Assembly (NCBI RefSeq): GCF_007176755.1
Contig: NZ_BJTV01000002.1
Span: 434,655-498,654 of the forward strand
Origin: Streptomyces sp. 1-11
GTDB lineage: Bacteria > Actinomycetota > Actinomycetes > Streptomycetales > Streptomycetaceae
Direction of reading: 5' to 3'
DNA length: 64,000 nt
This document shows positions 8,418-16,138 of this stretch, one piece after another. The notes under the pieces were generated by a model. It was not told where the DNA came from, did no database searches, and saw only the letters and a list, made by a program, of their open reading frames with translations. The translations under genes were made by a program, and so were the position numbers. Positions within the stretch are counted from its first letter, which is position 1, and each line of letters opens with the position of its first letter.

Positions 8418-9092
8418 TCAGGACGCGAACAGCCGCACGGGCCAGGCCGCGTGCCACTCGGCGCCGGTCTCCAGCAGCGGCCCGGACCCGGCCGGCAGGG
8501 CGTCGGTCCCCTCGTCGGACACCTGCCGCGCGGCCGTCACCGCCCGGTCCACGACGCGGTCCAGCTCCGGCGCAAGCCGCGCCAGCACACCGGTCGCGTC
8601 GAACGGGTCGAGGCCGAGCAGCCGTACGGTCGCCGTCGCCGGTCCGCTCACGCTCTCGTACGCCGCGCAGTACGCCGCGTCCCCGGGGGCGAGACCGGCC
8701 GCGCGGGCGGCCAGGCCGAGCACCACCGGCTGATGCGCGCCCTTGGGGAACTCCGCGGCCAGCGCGTCGAGTTCGTCCGACGGCCAGCAGGCCCGGGCGG
8801 CCCGCATCAACTGCCGTCCGAGCCGCCGCGCGGCCGCTCGCAGCGCGGGTGAGGGCGTGCGGGCGTCCGCGGCCGCGTCCAGCTCCCGCGGTTCGGCGCC
8901 CAGGACGGCGGCCGCCGCGAGGGCGCCCGCGAGGAGCCCGGCGGTGTGCAGCCGGCCCCGGCAGAAGTCCTCCAGGCTCGCGGCCGAGGTGATCCGGCCG
9001 GCCTTGACGGCGGCCTCCGCCCCGCCGGAGTGCGCGTGCCCTCCGGCGGGGAACCGGCCGTCGGCCAGGACGAGCAGTGCTGCCCTGGACAT
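8418..9092 (-). CDS. ureF: Urease accessory protein UreF
   Basis: A 224-aa mostly helical urease chaperone that gates UreG GTPase activity within the UreD-UreF-UreG complex. Characteristic N-terminus: [19 protein letters not shown], matching the conserved DxxFPxGxxxHSxG segment of UreF. Further family blocks are [18 protein letters not shown] and [18 protein letters not shown]. Its ATG shares one base with the TGA of ureC (TGATG), so translation is coupled to the catalytic subunit. Length matches the family (about 220 aa). Confidence 0.95.
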   Translation of the reverse strand: MSRAALLVLADGRFPAGGHAHSGGAEAAVKAGRITSAASLEDFCRGRLHTAGLLAGALAAAAVLGAEPRELDAAADARTPSPALRAAARRLGRQLMRAARACWPSDELDALAAEFPKGAHQPVVLGLAARAAGLAPGDAAYCAAYESVSGPATATVRLLGLDPFDATGVLARLAPELDRVVDRAVTAARQVSDEGTDALPAGSGPLLETGAEWHAAWPVRLFAS

Positions 9093-10813
9093 CAGAAGAG
9101 GAAGTAACGCTGGGCCATGGGCAGTTCGGCGGCGGGCGTCGCCTCGACCAGCTCCCCGTCGATGTGCACGGCGAAGCTGTCGGGGTCGATCCGCACGCTC
9201 GGCCGCGCGTCGTTCTCGCGCATGTCGGCCTTGGTGACCGACCGCGTCGAGTCGATGGCGGCGAACCGCTTGCCGAGCCCGAGCCGCTCCGGCAGCCCGT
9301 CCTCGACGGCGAGCGGCGCCACGAAGTTGACCGAGTTGCCGGCCGGCGCCCGGCCGATCGCCCCGTACATCGGGCGGGGCAGGATGGGCTGCGGGGTGGG
9401 GATGGAGGCGTTGGCGTCGCCCATCTGCGCGTACGCGATCTGGCCGCCCTTGATGACGAGGAGCGGTTTGACGCCGAAGAACGCCGGCTCCCAGAGCACC
9501 AGGTCGGCGAGCTTGCCGGTCTCCACCGACCCGATCTCCCGGGCCAGGCCCTGGGCGAGCGCCGGGTTGATCGTGTACTTGGCGACGTAGCGCCGCACCC
9601 GGTGGTTGTCCGCCCGGCCGTCGCCGGGCAGCGCGCCGCGCCGCCGCTTCATGACGTGGGCGGTCTGCCAGGTGCGCAGCACGACCTCGCCGACCCGGCC
9701 CATGGCCTGCGAGTCCGAGGAGATGATGGAGATCGCGCCCAGGTCGTGCAGCACGTCCTCGGCGCCGATGGTGGACGGCCGGATGCGGGACTCGGCGAAG
9801 GCCAGGTCCTCCGGGACCGCCGGGTTCAGGTGGTGGCAGACCATCAGCATGTCGAGGTGTTCCTCGGCGGTGTTGACGGTGAAGGGCCGGGTCGGGTTGG
9901 TCGAACTCGGCAGCACGTGCGGCTCGGAGACGACCGTCATGATGTCCGGCGCGTGCCCGCCGCCCGCGCCCTCGGTGTGGTACGCGTGGATGCCCCGCCC
10001 GGCAATCGCGGCGAGCGTGTCGCCGACGAATCCGGCCTCGTTCAGGGTGTCGGTGTGGATCGCGACCTGGACGCCGGTCCGGTCCGCCACGGTCAGCGCG
10101 GCGTCGATGACGGCCGGGGTGCAGCCCCAGTCCTCGTGCAGCTTGAGCCCGAGGGCGCCGCCGCGGATCTGGGAGAGCATCGCCTCGTGCGAGACGGTGT
10201 TGCCCTTGCCCAGCAGGCCGATGTTCAGGGGGTACTGCTCCATCGCGGCCAGCATCCCGGCCAGGTGCCAGGGGCCGGGCGTCACGGTGGTCGCCTTGGA
10301 GCCCTCGGCGGGGCCGGTGCCGCCGCCGACCAGGGTGGTGATGCCGGAGGCCAGCGCCTCGTCGGCGACCTGCGGGCAGATGAAGTGCACATGGGCGTCG
10401 ATCGCGCCGGCGGTGAGGATCCGCCCGTTCCCGGCGATGATCTCGGTCTCGGGGCCGATCACCAGGTCGGGGTGGACACCGTCCATGGTGTCCGGGTTGC
10501 CGGCCTTGCCGATGCCGGTGATCCGGCCGTCGCGGATGCCGATGTCGGCCTTGACGACGCCCCAGTGGTCGACGACGACCACACCGGTGATGACCGTGTC
10601 GGGGGCGCCCTCGGCGCGGGTGGCCCGGGACTGGCCCATGGACTCGCGGATGACCTTGCCACCGCCGAAGACCGCCTCGTCCCCGGCGAGTCCGGGCCCT
10701 CCGCAGCGGTCCTCCTCGATCTCGATCAGCAGATCGGTGTCGGCGAGGCGGATGCGGTCGCCGGTGGTGGGGCCGAACAGGTCGGCGTACGCGGCGCGGG
10801 AGATCTCAGGCAT
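9092..10813 (-). CDS. ureC: Urease alpha (catalytic) subunit UreC
   Basis: A 573-aa nickel metalloenzyme subunit hydrolysing urea to ammonia and carbamate. Nickel ligands are the pair in [10 protein letters not shown] (His141, His143). The carbamylated bridging Lys is K224 in GLKLHEDWG. The flap and catalytic His segment is [19 protein letters not shown], and [14 protein letters not shown] carries further ligands. All key residues look intact, so the enzyme should be active when metallated. I chose the ATG at 10813 (GGAGG eight bases upstream) over a GTG at 10822; this overlaps the ureB stop by 8 bp. Length is typical for bacterial UreC (about 570 aa). Confidence 0.98.
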   Translation of the reverse strand: MPEISRAAYADLFGPTTGDRIRLADTDLLIEIEEDRCGGPGLAGDEAVFGGGKVIRESMGQSRATRAEGAPDTVITGVVVVDHWGVVKADIGIRDGRITGIGKAGNPDTMDGVHPDLVIGPETEIIAGNGRILTAGAIDAHVHFICPQVADEALASGITTLVGGGTGPAEGSKATTVTPGPWHLAGMLAAMEQYPLNIGLLGKGNTVSHEAMLSQIRGGALGLKLHEDWGCTPAVIDAALTVADRTGVQVAIHTDTLNEAGFVGDTLAAIAGRGIHAYHTEGAGGGHAPDIMTVVSEPHVLPSSTNPTRPFTVNTAEEHLDMLMVCHHLNPAVPEDLAFAESRIRPSTIGAEDVLHDLGAISIISSDSQAMGRVGEVVLRTWQTAHVMKRRRGALPGDGRADNHRVRRYVAKYTINPALAQGLAREIGSVETGKLADLVLWEPAFFGVKPLLVIKGGQIAYAQMGDANASIPTPQPILPRPMYGAIGRAPAGNSVNFVAPLAVEDGLPERLGLGKRFAAIDSTRSVTKADMRENDARPSVRIDPDSFAVHIDGELVEATPAAELPMAQRYFLF

Positions 10814-11117
10814 CCAGGGCACCTCCGGTCGCGCCGCGCAGCCCGGGCACGATCCGGGCGCCGGCCAGGGGCACGAGCGCGACGTCCACGGGGATGCCGG
10901 GCTCGAAGCGGACGGCGGTCCCGGCGGCGACGTCGAGCCGCTTGCCGTGCGCGGCGGCGCGGTCGAACTCCAGGCCGGGGTTGGCCTCGGCGAAGTGGTA
11001 GTGGGAGCCGACCTGGACCGGCCGGTCGGCGGTGTTGAGGACGGTGAGACGGGTGACCTCGCGGCCTTCGTTGAAGACGACGGGGCCGTCCGCGAACAGG
11101 ACCTCTCCGGGAATCAT
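10806..11117 (-). CDS. ureB: Urease beta subunit UreB
   Basis: A 103-aa structural subunit that packs with UreA and UreC in the (alpha-beta-gamma)3 urease. Recognisable by [38 protein letters not shown] and [20 protein letters not shown], all conserved in the family. It is a separate gene here, not fused to UreA as in Helicobacter. It starts 11 bp after ureA and its end overlaps ureC, consistent with stoichiometric translation from one mRNA. Confidence 0.97.
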   Translation of the reverse strand: MIPGEVLFADGPVVFNEGREVTRLTVLNTADRPVQVGSHYHFAEANPGLEFDRAAAHGKRLDVAAGTAVRFEPGIPVDVALVPLAGARIVPGLRGATGGALDA

Positions 11118-11128
11118 CGCGGGCCCCC

Positions 11129-11431
<303 letters not shown>

Positions 11432-11588
11432 GTCCCACCTCACAGTCCTTGCTCCGGACCGTGCGGGGTCCGGTTGCCGCAGCCACCGCGACGGGGACAG
11501 ATGTAACACACAGACAAATTGCCCCGATGGTGATCAACCTGTGCAGAGAATCCCCTGGTGGCGTGGATCGGCAGGCTAGTTCGCCGGA

Positions 11589-11604
11589 GTTTCAACGACG
11601 TTAA
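11589..11604 (-). promoter_or_regulatory. GlnR-type box upstream of the urease operon
   Basis: On the minus strand the sequence is TTAAC, six bases (GTCGTT), then GAAAC, matching the actinobacterial GlnR half-site pattern gTnAC-N6-GaAAC with one deviation at the first base. It is about 158 bp before the ureA start. ureA is a known GlnR target in Streptomyces coelicolor, so a regulatory role is likely. Only one clear box is seen; a second neighbouring pair would be poor. Confidence 0.6.
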
Positions 11605-11687
11605 CCAGCCCTTGATCCACCCATGACCACTCGATGGACTGCCGCATACGCACGCGCCTGCGGTCCCCGGCCCGCGGAACCCGGCCG

Positions 11688-11969
11688 CTACGAGCCGCCG
11701 GGCCCCCGGTGTTCGGCGGCGATGCCGAACCGGTGCCGCTCCCGCGCGCCCGCGTGCCCGGACTCGCGCACCTCGGACACCGAGCTGACGATCTCCTCCC
11801 CGGCCGGCTCGTCGAGGGCGTCCAGACGGTCCAGGTCGGCGGCCGAGACCAGCGCGACGAGCGGCTTGCCGTGCCGCGTCACGACGACGCGCTCGCCGCC
11901 GTACACCACCCGGTTGATCAGGTCGGCGAGCTCAGCCCTGGCTTGCGTCACCGGAATCTCGTAGGCCAT
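11688..11969 (-). CDS. Orphan type II antitoxin, Phd/YefM family
   Basis: A 93-aa protein with the Phd/YefM N-terminal DNA-binding domain: MAYEIPVTQARAELADLINRV, then the conserved GGERVVVTRHGKPLVALVSA. The C-terminal 35 residues, which in such proteins wrap the toxin, are present but low-complexity. ATG at 11969 follows a G-rich site. No toxin (RelE, Doc or PIN type) is seen: downstream on the same strand there are only 256 bp before ureA, with no suitable frame. It could be a solitary antitoxin, a remnant, or simply a small transcription factor. A dyad at 11996-12012 may be its operator. Confidence 0.85.
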   Translation of the reverse strand: MAYEIPVTQARAELADLINRVVYGGERVVVTRHGKPLVALVSAADLDRLDALDEPAGEEIVSSVSEVRESGHAGARERHRFGIAAEHRGPGGS

Positions 11970-11995
11970 GCCCCCATCTTAACGTCACGTACGTC

Positions 11996-12012
11996 CTGTA
12001 CATTTTTTACAG
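11996..12012. promoter_or_regulatory. AT-rich dyad, candidate operator
   Basis: CTGTA, seven bases (CATTTTT), TACAG: a perfect 5-bp-arm inverted repeat in an unusually AT-rich patch between the divergent antitoxin gene and the ClpP-like gene. An ACGTACGT palindrome lies just to its left (11987-11994). Position fits autoregulation by the Phd-type protein, control of the ClpP-like gene, or both. This is inference from position. Confidence 0.4.
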
Positions 12013-12056
12013 ACGCGGGGCCGACGGAGGTCCCGTCGTGAGGAGGGGGTTCGCCC

Positions 12057-12695
12057 ATGGCACGACCGTCCGCCCGCCACGTCCTGCCCGAGTTCACCGA
12101 ACGCACGGACACGGGGGCGCACCGCACGCTCGATCCGTACTCGAAGCTGTTCGAGAGCCGGATCGTCTTCCTCGGCACGCCGCTCGACGACACCGCGGCC
12201 ACCGATGTGATCACGCAGTTCATGCACCTCGAACACGCCGCGCCCGACCGGGACATCACGCTGTACCTCAACTGCCCGGGCGGCTCGTTCAGCGCCATGA
12301 CGGCCGTCTACGACACGATGCGCTACGTGCGCTGCGACGTGGAGACCTACTGCCTCGGCCAGGCCGCCTCCGCCGCCGCGGTCCTGCTCGCGGCCGGAGC
12401 CCCGGGCAAGCGGTTCATGCTGCCGGGCGCACGCGTGTTGCTGGAGCAGCCCGCGCTGGCCGAGCCGGCCCACGGGCAGCCGAGCGACCTGCTCATCCAG
12501 GCCGGGGAGCTGACCCGGATGCGCGCGCTGACGGAGGAGCTGCTGACCCGGCACACCGGGCGCACGGCGGAGCAGGTCGGCCTGGACCTGGAGCGCGACC
12601 TGATCCTCGACGCGCCGGGCGCACTGGAGTACGGCCTGGTGGACGGCGTCGTGCCGAGCCGCGTCGCCGGCCCGCGCGCCGAGCGGGCGGAGTGA
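12057..12695 (+). CDS. ClpP-family protein with Glu replacing the catalytic His
   Basis: A 212-aa ClpP homologue. The nucleophile segment is intact ([14 protein letters not shown], Ser105), as are the oxyanion Gly-Gly of [11 protein letters not shown] and the Asp in [19 protein letters not shown] (Asp181). The conserved segment that should read RVxIHQP instead reads [10 protein letters not shown], so the catalytic His position, 25 residues after the Ser exactly as in E. coli ClpP, is Glu130. The protein may be inactive alone, or act in a mixed ring with an active ClpP. Streptomyces carries several clpP genes, including single-gene loci; this is neither a clpP1-clpP2 nor a clpX-linked locus. 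GGAGG precedes the ATG. A small gene follows after 7 bp. Confidence 0.85.
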   Translation: MARPSARHVLPEFTERTDTGAHRTLDPYSKLFESRIVFLGTPLDDTAATDVITQFMHLEHAAPDRDITLYLNCPGGSFSAMTAVYDTMRYVRCDVETYCLGQAASAAAVLLAAGAPGKRFMLPGARVLLEQPALAEPAHGQPSDLLIQAGELTRMRALTEELLTRHTGRTAEQVGLDLERDLILDAPGALEYGLVDGVVPSRVAGPRAERAE

Positions 12696-12702
12696 GCCGC
12701 CG

Positions 12703-13011
12703 ATGCCGCCCGCGGAGCTTCCCCCGCTGCCCGCGCTGACCAGGGCCGAGGGCGAGCTGATCGACCGTTACCTGGAGGCGGCCGACCTGCTCGGCCGGAT
12801 CAACCCGGCCCGCCCGGGCGACACCTACGGCGGGCTGCGCGCGGCGCAGGCCCTGGTGCGCAAGGCGGCCGAGCTGCGCGACGCGCTCGCCCTGATGCAC
12901 CGGCGGGGCGAGACGGAGCTGCACGGGGACACGCTGGCACGGGCCCTGCGGGTGCTCGACGGCGAGCGCCGTACCGCGCGCGTCCTGCTCCCGCCCGACC
13001 GCGTGGGCTGA
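12703..13011 (+). CDS. Small helical protein of unknown function, cotranscribed with the ClpP-like gene
   Basis: A 102-aa protein that I do not recognise. It has no cysteines, no signal peptide and no membrane segment. The sequence is predicted helical: RAEGELIDRYLEAADLLGRI, a YGGLRAAQALVRKAAELRDAL segment, then DTLARALRVLDGERR. It begins 7 bp after the ClpP-like stop, so the two are very probably one operon and may act together, for example as an adaptor or partner of the altered ClpP. That link is inferred from position only. Confidence 0.75.
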   Translation: MPPAELPPLPALTRAEGELIDRYLEAADLLGRINPARPGDTYGGLRAAQALVRKAAELRDALALMHRRGETELHGDTLARALRVLDGERRTARVLLPPDRVG

Positions 13012-13399
13012 CCCGGACACCGGTCGCGTGCCGGGTGGGCCCCGCCGTCGACGGCCCGCCCGGCACGGAGTCGAAACGACCCGAACGACGGACCCCCGAC
13101 CGGCTTATCTCCGGGCCTTTTTTCTGACCCTCCGACTTGCGCATTTTGCTCCCCGCCGAGCCGGTCACGGATGCGTAGCCCCAGGTCCGGGGCTGTGCAA
13201 CGAAGTTGACGGTGCCTCGAACAGAGCAGTGTCCACCCGAACGGGTGAGTGGTGAGTAACGCCACAAATCCCCGGTTCCGTTGGGATTTTCGGACACCTG
13301 TGAGTGAAGATCCCTGTCTGACGACAAGACCCCGCCACCGCGGCGGGGCGATCCGGGCGGACGCCGAGTCCTGCCGCCGCCCGGGTGACCGGTCGACAG
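13012..13399 (+). other. Non-coding region ahead of the c-di-AMP leader
   Basis: About 390 bp with no supportable gene. It holds a short T-run (13118-13123) after CCGGGCC, without a convincing stem close by, and a TTGACG hexamer at 13206-13211 that could be a -35 box although no well-spaced -10 is obvious. A GC dyad CCCCGCC-ACC-GCGGCGGGG-like patch lies around 13330-13348. The promoter for the riboswitch and NlpC gene should be in here. Confidence 0.5.
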
Positions 13400-13570
13400 G
13401 AGTGGATCGGCAGGAGTGGAGGACCCAGGCAAGACGGGTCGCCGGGACGGACGTTCGTCGCAGACGGACGGTCGTGCCGAGCAGCCCTTGGGGTGAAGCC
13501 GCGGCAACGCGGCCGGGCCACTTCGCCAGCCCGAATCCGACAGGTCATCCTTCACAGGCGGCTGACGAAG
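13400..13570 (+). promoter_or_regulatory. ydaO-type cyclic di-AMP riboswitch
   Basis: Conserved pieces of the ydaO/yuaA leader occur in order: GGCAGGAGTGGAGGACCCA (about 13409-13427), GGGGTGAAGCC (13490-13500), GGGCCACTTCGCCAGCC and the hallmark CCGAATCCGACAGGTCATCC (13531-13550) followed by TTCACAGGC. It ends just before a cell-wall hydrolase start codon. In Streptomyces this riboswitch class precedes rpf and NlpC/P60 genes and lowers their expression when c-di-AMP is high. Exact ends are approximate, read by eye without a covariance model. Confidence 0.85.
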
Positions 13571-13578
13571 GGTTGCGC

Positions 13579-14052
13579 ATGACTGCGCTGAATCGTGTCC
13601 CGTCGATGATGGCCCGGGCCGGCACGGCCTCGGCTCTTACGCTTGCCGCGGTGGGCGGCTCCGTCGCCGTGCCGGGTCTGGCCGGTGAGGCCTCGGCCGC
13701 CACTTTGGCCACGAAGGCTCTGCACATCGCCGCTTCCAAGAAGGGCTCGCCTTACCAGTACGGGGCAACCGGTCCGCGCAGGTTCGACTGCTCGGGTCTG
13801 ACGCTCTACTCGTTCAAGAAGGTGGGCAAGAAGCTGCCGCGCACGGCGGCCCAGCAGTACAACAAGACCCGCCATATCTCCGCCAGTCACCGCCGGGCAG
13901 GTGACCTGGTCTTCTTCCACTCAGGTTCCAGCGTCTACCACGTCGGCATCTACGCCGGGAAGGGCAAGATCTGGCACGCCCCGAAGACCGGGGCCGTGGT
14001 GCGTCTCGAGAAGATCTGGACCCGGAGCGTCTGGTACGGCCGGGTGAGCTGA
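13579..14052 (+). CDS. Secreted NlpC/P60 peptidoglycan endopeptidase
   Basis: A 157-aa secreted protein. Residues 1-40 form a Sec signal ending GEASAAT. The rest is one NlpC/P60 domain with catalytic Cys in RRFDCSGLTLYSF, His in VYHVGIYAGKGK and the third polar position in IWHAPKTGAVV. This domain cleaves the D-Glu-diaminopimelate bond in peptide stems. It is a minimal enzyme without the coiled coil or LysM repeats seen in larger relatives. It stands alone, under a c-di-AMP riboswitch and followed by a hairpin, so its regulation probably ties cell-wall turnover to c-di-AMP and spore germination or growth. Confidence 0.93.
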   Translation: MTALNRVPSMMARAGTASALTLAAVGGSVAVPGLAGEASAATLATKALHIAASKKGSPYQYGATGPRRFDCSGLTLYSFKKVGKKLPRTAAQQYNKTRHISASHRRAGDLVFFHSGSSVYHVGIYAGKGKIWHAPKTGAVVRLEKIWTRSVWYGRVS

Positions 14053-14066
14053 CCCCGTCCACCCCC

Positions 14067-14094
14067 GGAGCGGCTCCAGCAGCAGGGCCGCTCC
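14067..14094 (+). terminator. Hairpin after the NlpC/P60 gene
   Basis: GGAGCGGC (14067-14074) and GCCGCTCC (14087-14094), a perfect 8-bp stem with a 12-nt loop, beginning 14 nt after the stop and followed by CCCCTTGA. Confidence 0.7.
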
Positions 14095-14211
14095 CCTTGA
14101 CCACCGGCGCCGTCCCGGCGCCCGCCTGAAGCACGCGGGCGGGCCCGGGGCGGCGCGGTCGCGTCCGGGGCCGTGACGGGCCGCCCGGACGGCCGCCGGG
14201 CCGCGCGCCGC

Positions 14212-14283
14212 CCCTAGGTCGTGTCCGCAAAGTCCCGTCGTCCGCCCGCGGGGCAGGCGGGGCTTTGCGGACACGACCTAGGG
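14212..14283. repeat. Long perfect inverted repeat at a convergent gene boundary
   Basis: The left arm runs 14212-14232 and the right arm 14263-14283: 21 perfectly paired bases beginning CCCTAGGTCGTGTCCG, then a one-base bulge and further pairing, around a GC-rich centre. The right arm contains the TAG stop of the minus-strand ATPase gene (14278-14280). It can act as a bidirectional terminator, but the length, the CCTAGG tips and the TCGTGTCCGCAAAG core resemble a dispersed Streptomyces repeat or small mobile remnant more than an ordinary hairpin. Confidence 0.85.
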
Positions 14284-14736
14284 TTCCTGCTGCACGGCCG
14301 TTGTCAGCCGCTCCCCCCGCAGCGTCCACGGCAGCTCGATCGACACCGTCTTGCCGCCCTCGCGGGTGGGGCGGACCCGGAGTCTGCCGCCGCACTCGGC
14401 GGTGAGCCAGCGGATGATGACCATGCCGCGCCCGTTGTCCTGCTGGACGGCGGCGGGCAGTCTCTTCGGGAAGCGTGGGTGGCTGTCCGTGACGCCGATG
14501 CGCAGGTGCTCGTCACGGTCCAGCGCGATGTCGACCGTGAAGGTGGGTGACTGGCCGAAGGTGTGCTGCACGGCGTTGGTGGCGAGTTCGGAGACGATGA
14601 GCCGGACCGTGTCGGCCACGTCGGTGTCCGACGGCAGGCCCCACTCCGCGAGGGTGCCCACGACGTAGGAGCGGGCCGCGGAGACCGAGGCGGGATCGCT
14701 CGGCAGAGTGACGGATGCTTCCAGATGGTCTGCCAT
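14278..14736 (-). CDS. Anti-sigma-factor-like ATP-binding protein (HATPase_c, RsbW/AbaA-like)
   Basis: A 152-aa stand-alone GHKL ATPase domain. The N-box is LIVSELATNAVQHT, the G1 box is GVTDSHPRFP and the G2 region is DNGRGMVIIRWLTAE, with GGKTVSIELPW at the end. There is no phospho-acceptor domain and no membrane segment. Such proteins in Streptomyces act as anti-sigma or partner-switch kinases and are found beside XRE-DUF5753/DUF397 genes, as here. The ATG at 14736 (MADHLEASVTLPSD) is chosen on family length; the frame is open upstream. The stop codon lies inside a 21-bp inverted repeat. Confidence 0.85.
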   Translation of the reverse strand: MADHLEASVTLPSDPASVSAARSYVVGTLAEWGLPSDTDVADTVRLIVSELATNAVQHTFGQSPTFTVDIALDRDEHLRIGVTDSHPRFPKRLPAAVQQDNGRGMVIIRWLTAECGGRLRVRPTREGGKTVSIELPWTLRGERLTTAVQQEP

Positions 14737-14863
14737 GGCGAGGTCGTCCCTTTCCCAGGGGCCCGCGGTCCCGCGAGAGGCGGATGGTTCGAGTACGGTC
14801 CCGGACTGGTGCTTCTTCGCCAGACTGCCATCACCGGACCGGCCGGGGGAGCGATCGACCAAG

Positions 14864-14873
14864 ATATGCATAT
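14864..14873. promoter_or_regulatory. ATATGCATAT palindrome, candidate operator
   Basis: A perfect 10-bp AT-only-plus-GC-core palindrome, within the wider dyad AGATAT-N4-ATATCT (14862-14877), in a genome where such AT-rich stretches are rare. It sits between the divergent ATPase gene and the XRE regulator, about 75 bp before the latter, and could be bound by that regulator. Confidence 0.4.
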
Positions 14874-14947
14874 ATCTGTCGCCCGAAGCGGTGAACTCTG
14901 CGACGCGAGACCGTATCGGGGCGGCCCGGAAGGAGTAAGGAGTCCCC

Positions 14948-15808
14948 ATGCAGAACGGGCCGGCGGTGCGGCGCCGCAAGCTGGGCGCCGAACTGCGCGC
15001 GCTGCGCACCGGGGCCGGGCTCACCAGCGGCGAGGCGGCCCGCCTGGTGGGCTGGCACCAGTCGAAGGTGAGCCGTATCGAGACGGGCGCCAGCGGGGTG
15101 CGGCCGGCCGACGTACGGCTGCTGCTCGACGCCTACGGGGTGGACGACCGGCAGTTGCGGGAGCTGCTGCTGGCGCTGACGGGCTCCGAGGACGCGGGCG
15201 GCCGCAACCGCTGGTGGCACGCCTACCGGGGCGTACTGCCGCCCACCTACCGCGACTTCATCAGCCTGGAGTCGCAGGCGAGCGGGATGCGCACCCTGGA
15301 GACCACGGTGGTTCCCGGCCTGCTGCAGACGCCCGAATACGCTCGCGCGGTGACCCGGGCGGCCGTCGGGGGCGTGGACGAGGAGCGGCTGGACGCCCTG
15401 GTGGAGGTGCGGCTGGCGCGGCAGGACGTGCTGCGTTCCGAGCCGCCGCTGGAGCTGACCGCGGTGCTGGACGAGGCGGTGCTCCGGCGCGAGGTCGGCG
15501 GTCCCGGGGTGATGGCGCGGCAGCTCGACCGGCTGGTGGAGGCGGCGCGGCTGCCCCAAGTACGGCTCCAGGTACTGCCGTTCTCGGCGGGTGCGCATGT
15601 CGGCCTCACCGGGCCTTTCGTTATCTTCTCATTTCCGAGCACTTCTGATCTGGACGTGGTTGTTCTCGACCAGTTGACGAGTAGCCTTTACCTGGAACGG
15701 AAAGAAGACCTCATGGCCTACACCGAGGCCTTCGACTCCCTTCGGTTCCACGCCCTTTCACCCGAGGACTCGTTGGACTACATCGCCGGGATAGGTGACG
15801 GCGCGTAA
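14948..15808 (+). CDS. XRE-family regulator with DUF5753 domain (WhiJ-like)
   Basis: A 286-aa protein. The N-terminal helix-turn-helix (residues about 10-65) reads LGAELRALRTGAGLTSGEAA then LVGWHQSKVSRIETG. Residues about 90-275 are a DUF5753 domain, with WWHAYRGVLPPTYRDFISLE, ETTVVPGLLQTPEYARAV, RLPQVRLQVLPFSAGAHVG and DVVVLDQLTSSLYLE. AGGAG precedes the ATG. This family, including WhiJ of S. coelicolor, controls development and antibiotic genes with small DUF397 partners; DUF5753/DUF397 pairs have also been likened to toxin-antitoxin modules. Here the DUF397 gene follows after 9 bp and the ATPase partner is divergent, so the three-part cassette is complete. Confidence 0.93.
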   Translation: MQNGPAVRRRKLGAELRALRTGAGLTSGEAARLVGWHQSKVSRIETGASGVRPADVRLLLDAYGVDDRQLRELLLALTGSEDAGGRNRWWHAYRGVLPPTYRDFISLESQASGMRTLETTVVPGLLQTPEYARAVTRAAVGGVDEERLDALVEVRLARQDVLRSEPPLELTAVLDEAVLRREVGGPGVMARQLDRLVEAARLPQVRLQVLPFSAGAHVGLTGPFVIFSFPSTSDLDVVVLDQLTSSLYLERKEDLMAYTEAFDSLRFHALSPEDSLDYIAGIGDGA

Positions 15809-15817
15809 GGAGGCACC

Positions 15818-16042
15818 ATGACAGCACTGCCTCGGAACGTCCCAGCCAGTACCGACCTGCACGACGTGCGGTGGCTGCGCAGCAGCTACAGCACCGGAGC
15901 GAACAACTGCGTCGAGGCGGCACGTCCGCGCTCCGGCCCGTGGGCCGGACTGCTCGCCGTACGCGACTCCAAGGCCCCAGCGGGACCCGCGTTGCTCTTC
16001 TCCCCCGGGAGCTGGGCGGGCTTCGTGGCCGCGCTCCGGTGA
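15818..16042 (+). CDS. DUF397 small regulatory partner protein
   Basis: A 74-aa DUF397 protein with the hallmark WLRSSYSTGANNCVEAA, then VRDSKAPAGPALLFSPGSW and WAGFVAALR. AGGAGG lies just upstream of the ATG, and the gene begins 9 bp after the DUF5753 regulator. DUF397 proteins bind or modulate their cognate DUF5753 regulators, and overproduction or loss of single members perturbs sporulation and antibiotic production in S. coelicolor. The family length is 60-80 aa, so this one looks complete. Confidence 0.95.
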   Translation: MTALPRNVPASTDLHDVRWLRSSYSTGANNCVEAARPRSGPWAGLLAVRDSKAPAGPALLFSPGSWAGFVAALR

Positions 16043-16138
16043 CATCCGCCCGGACCTGCTCGGTCATCGACCGGCGGGCCGGCTCCTACTGATCAGATCC
16101 GATCACTTTCGTTCGCTGTGCGGCCGTGTCACGCCGAC

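Noticed and set aside
11432..11687. Toxin gene for the Phd-type antitoxin
   Set aside because: No open frame of toxin size with RelE, Doc or PIN features is present on the antitoxin strand in this gap.
13111..13125. Intrinsic terminator with a T-run
   Set aside because: A T6 run follows CCGGGCC, but the only complementary arm is about 55 nt away, so no compact stem forms.
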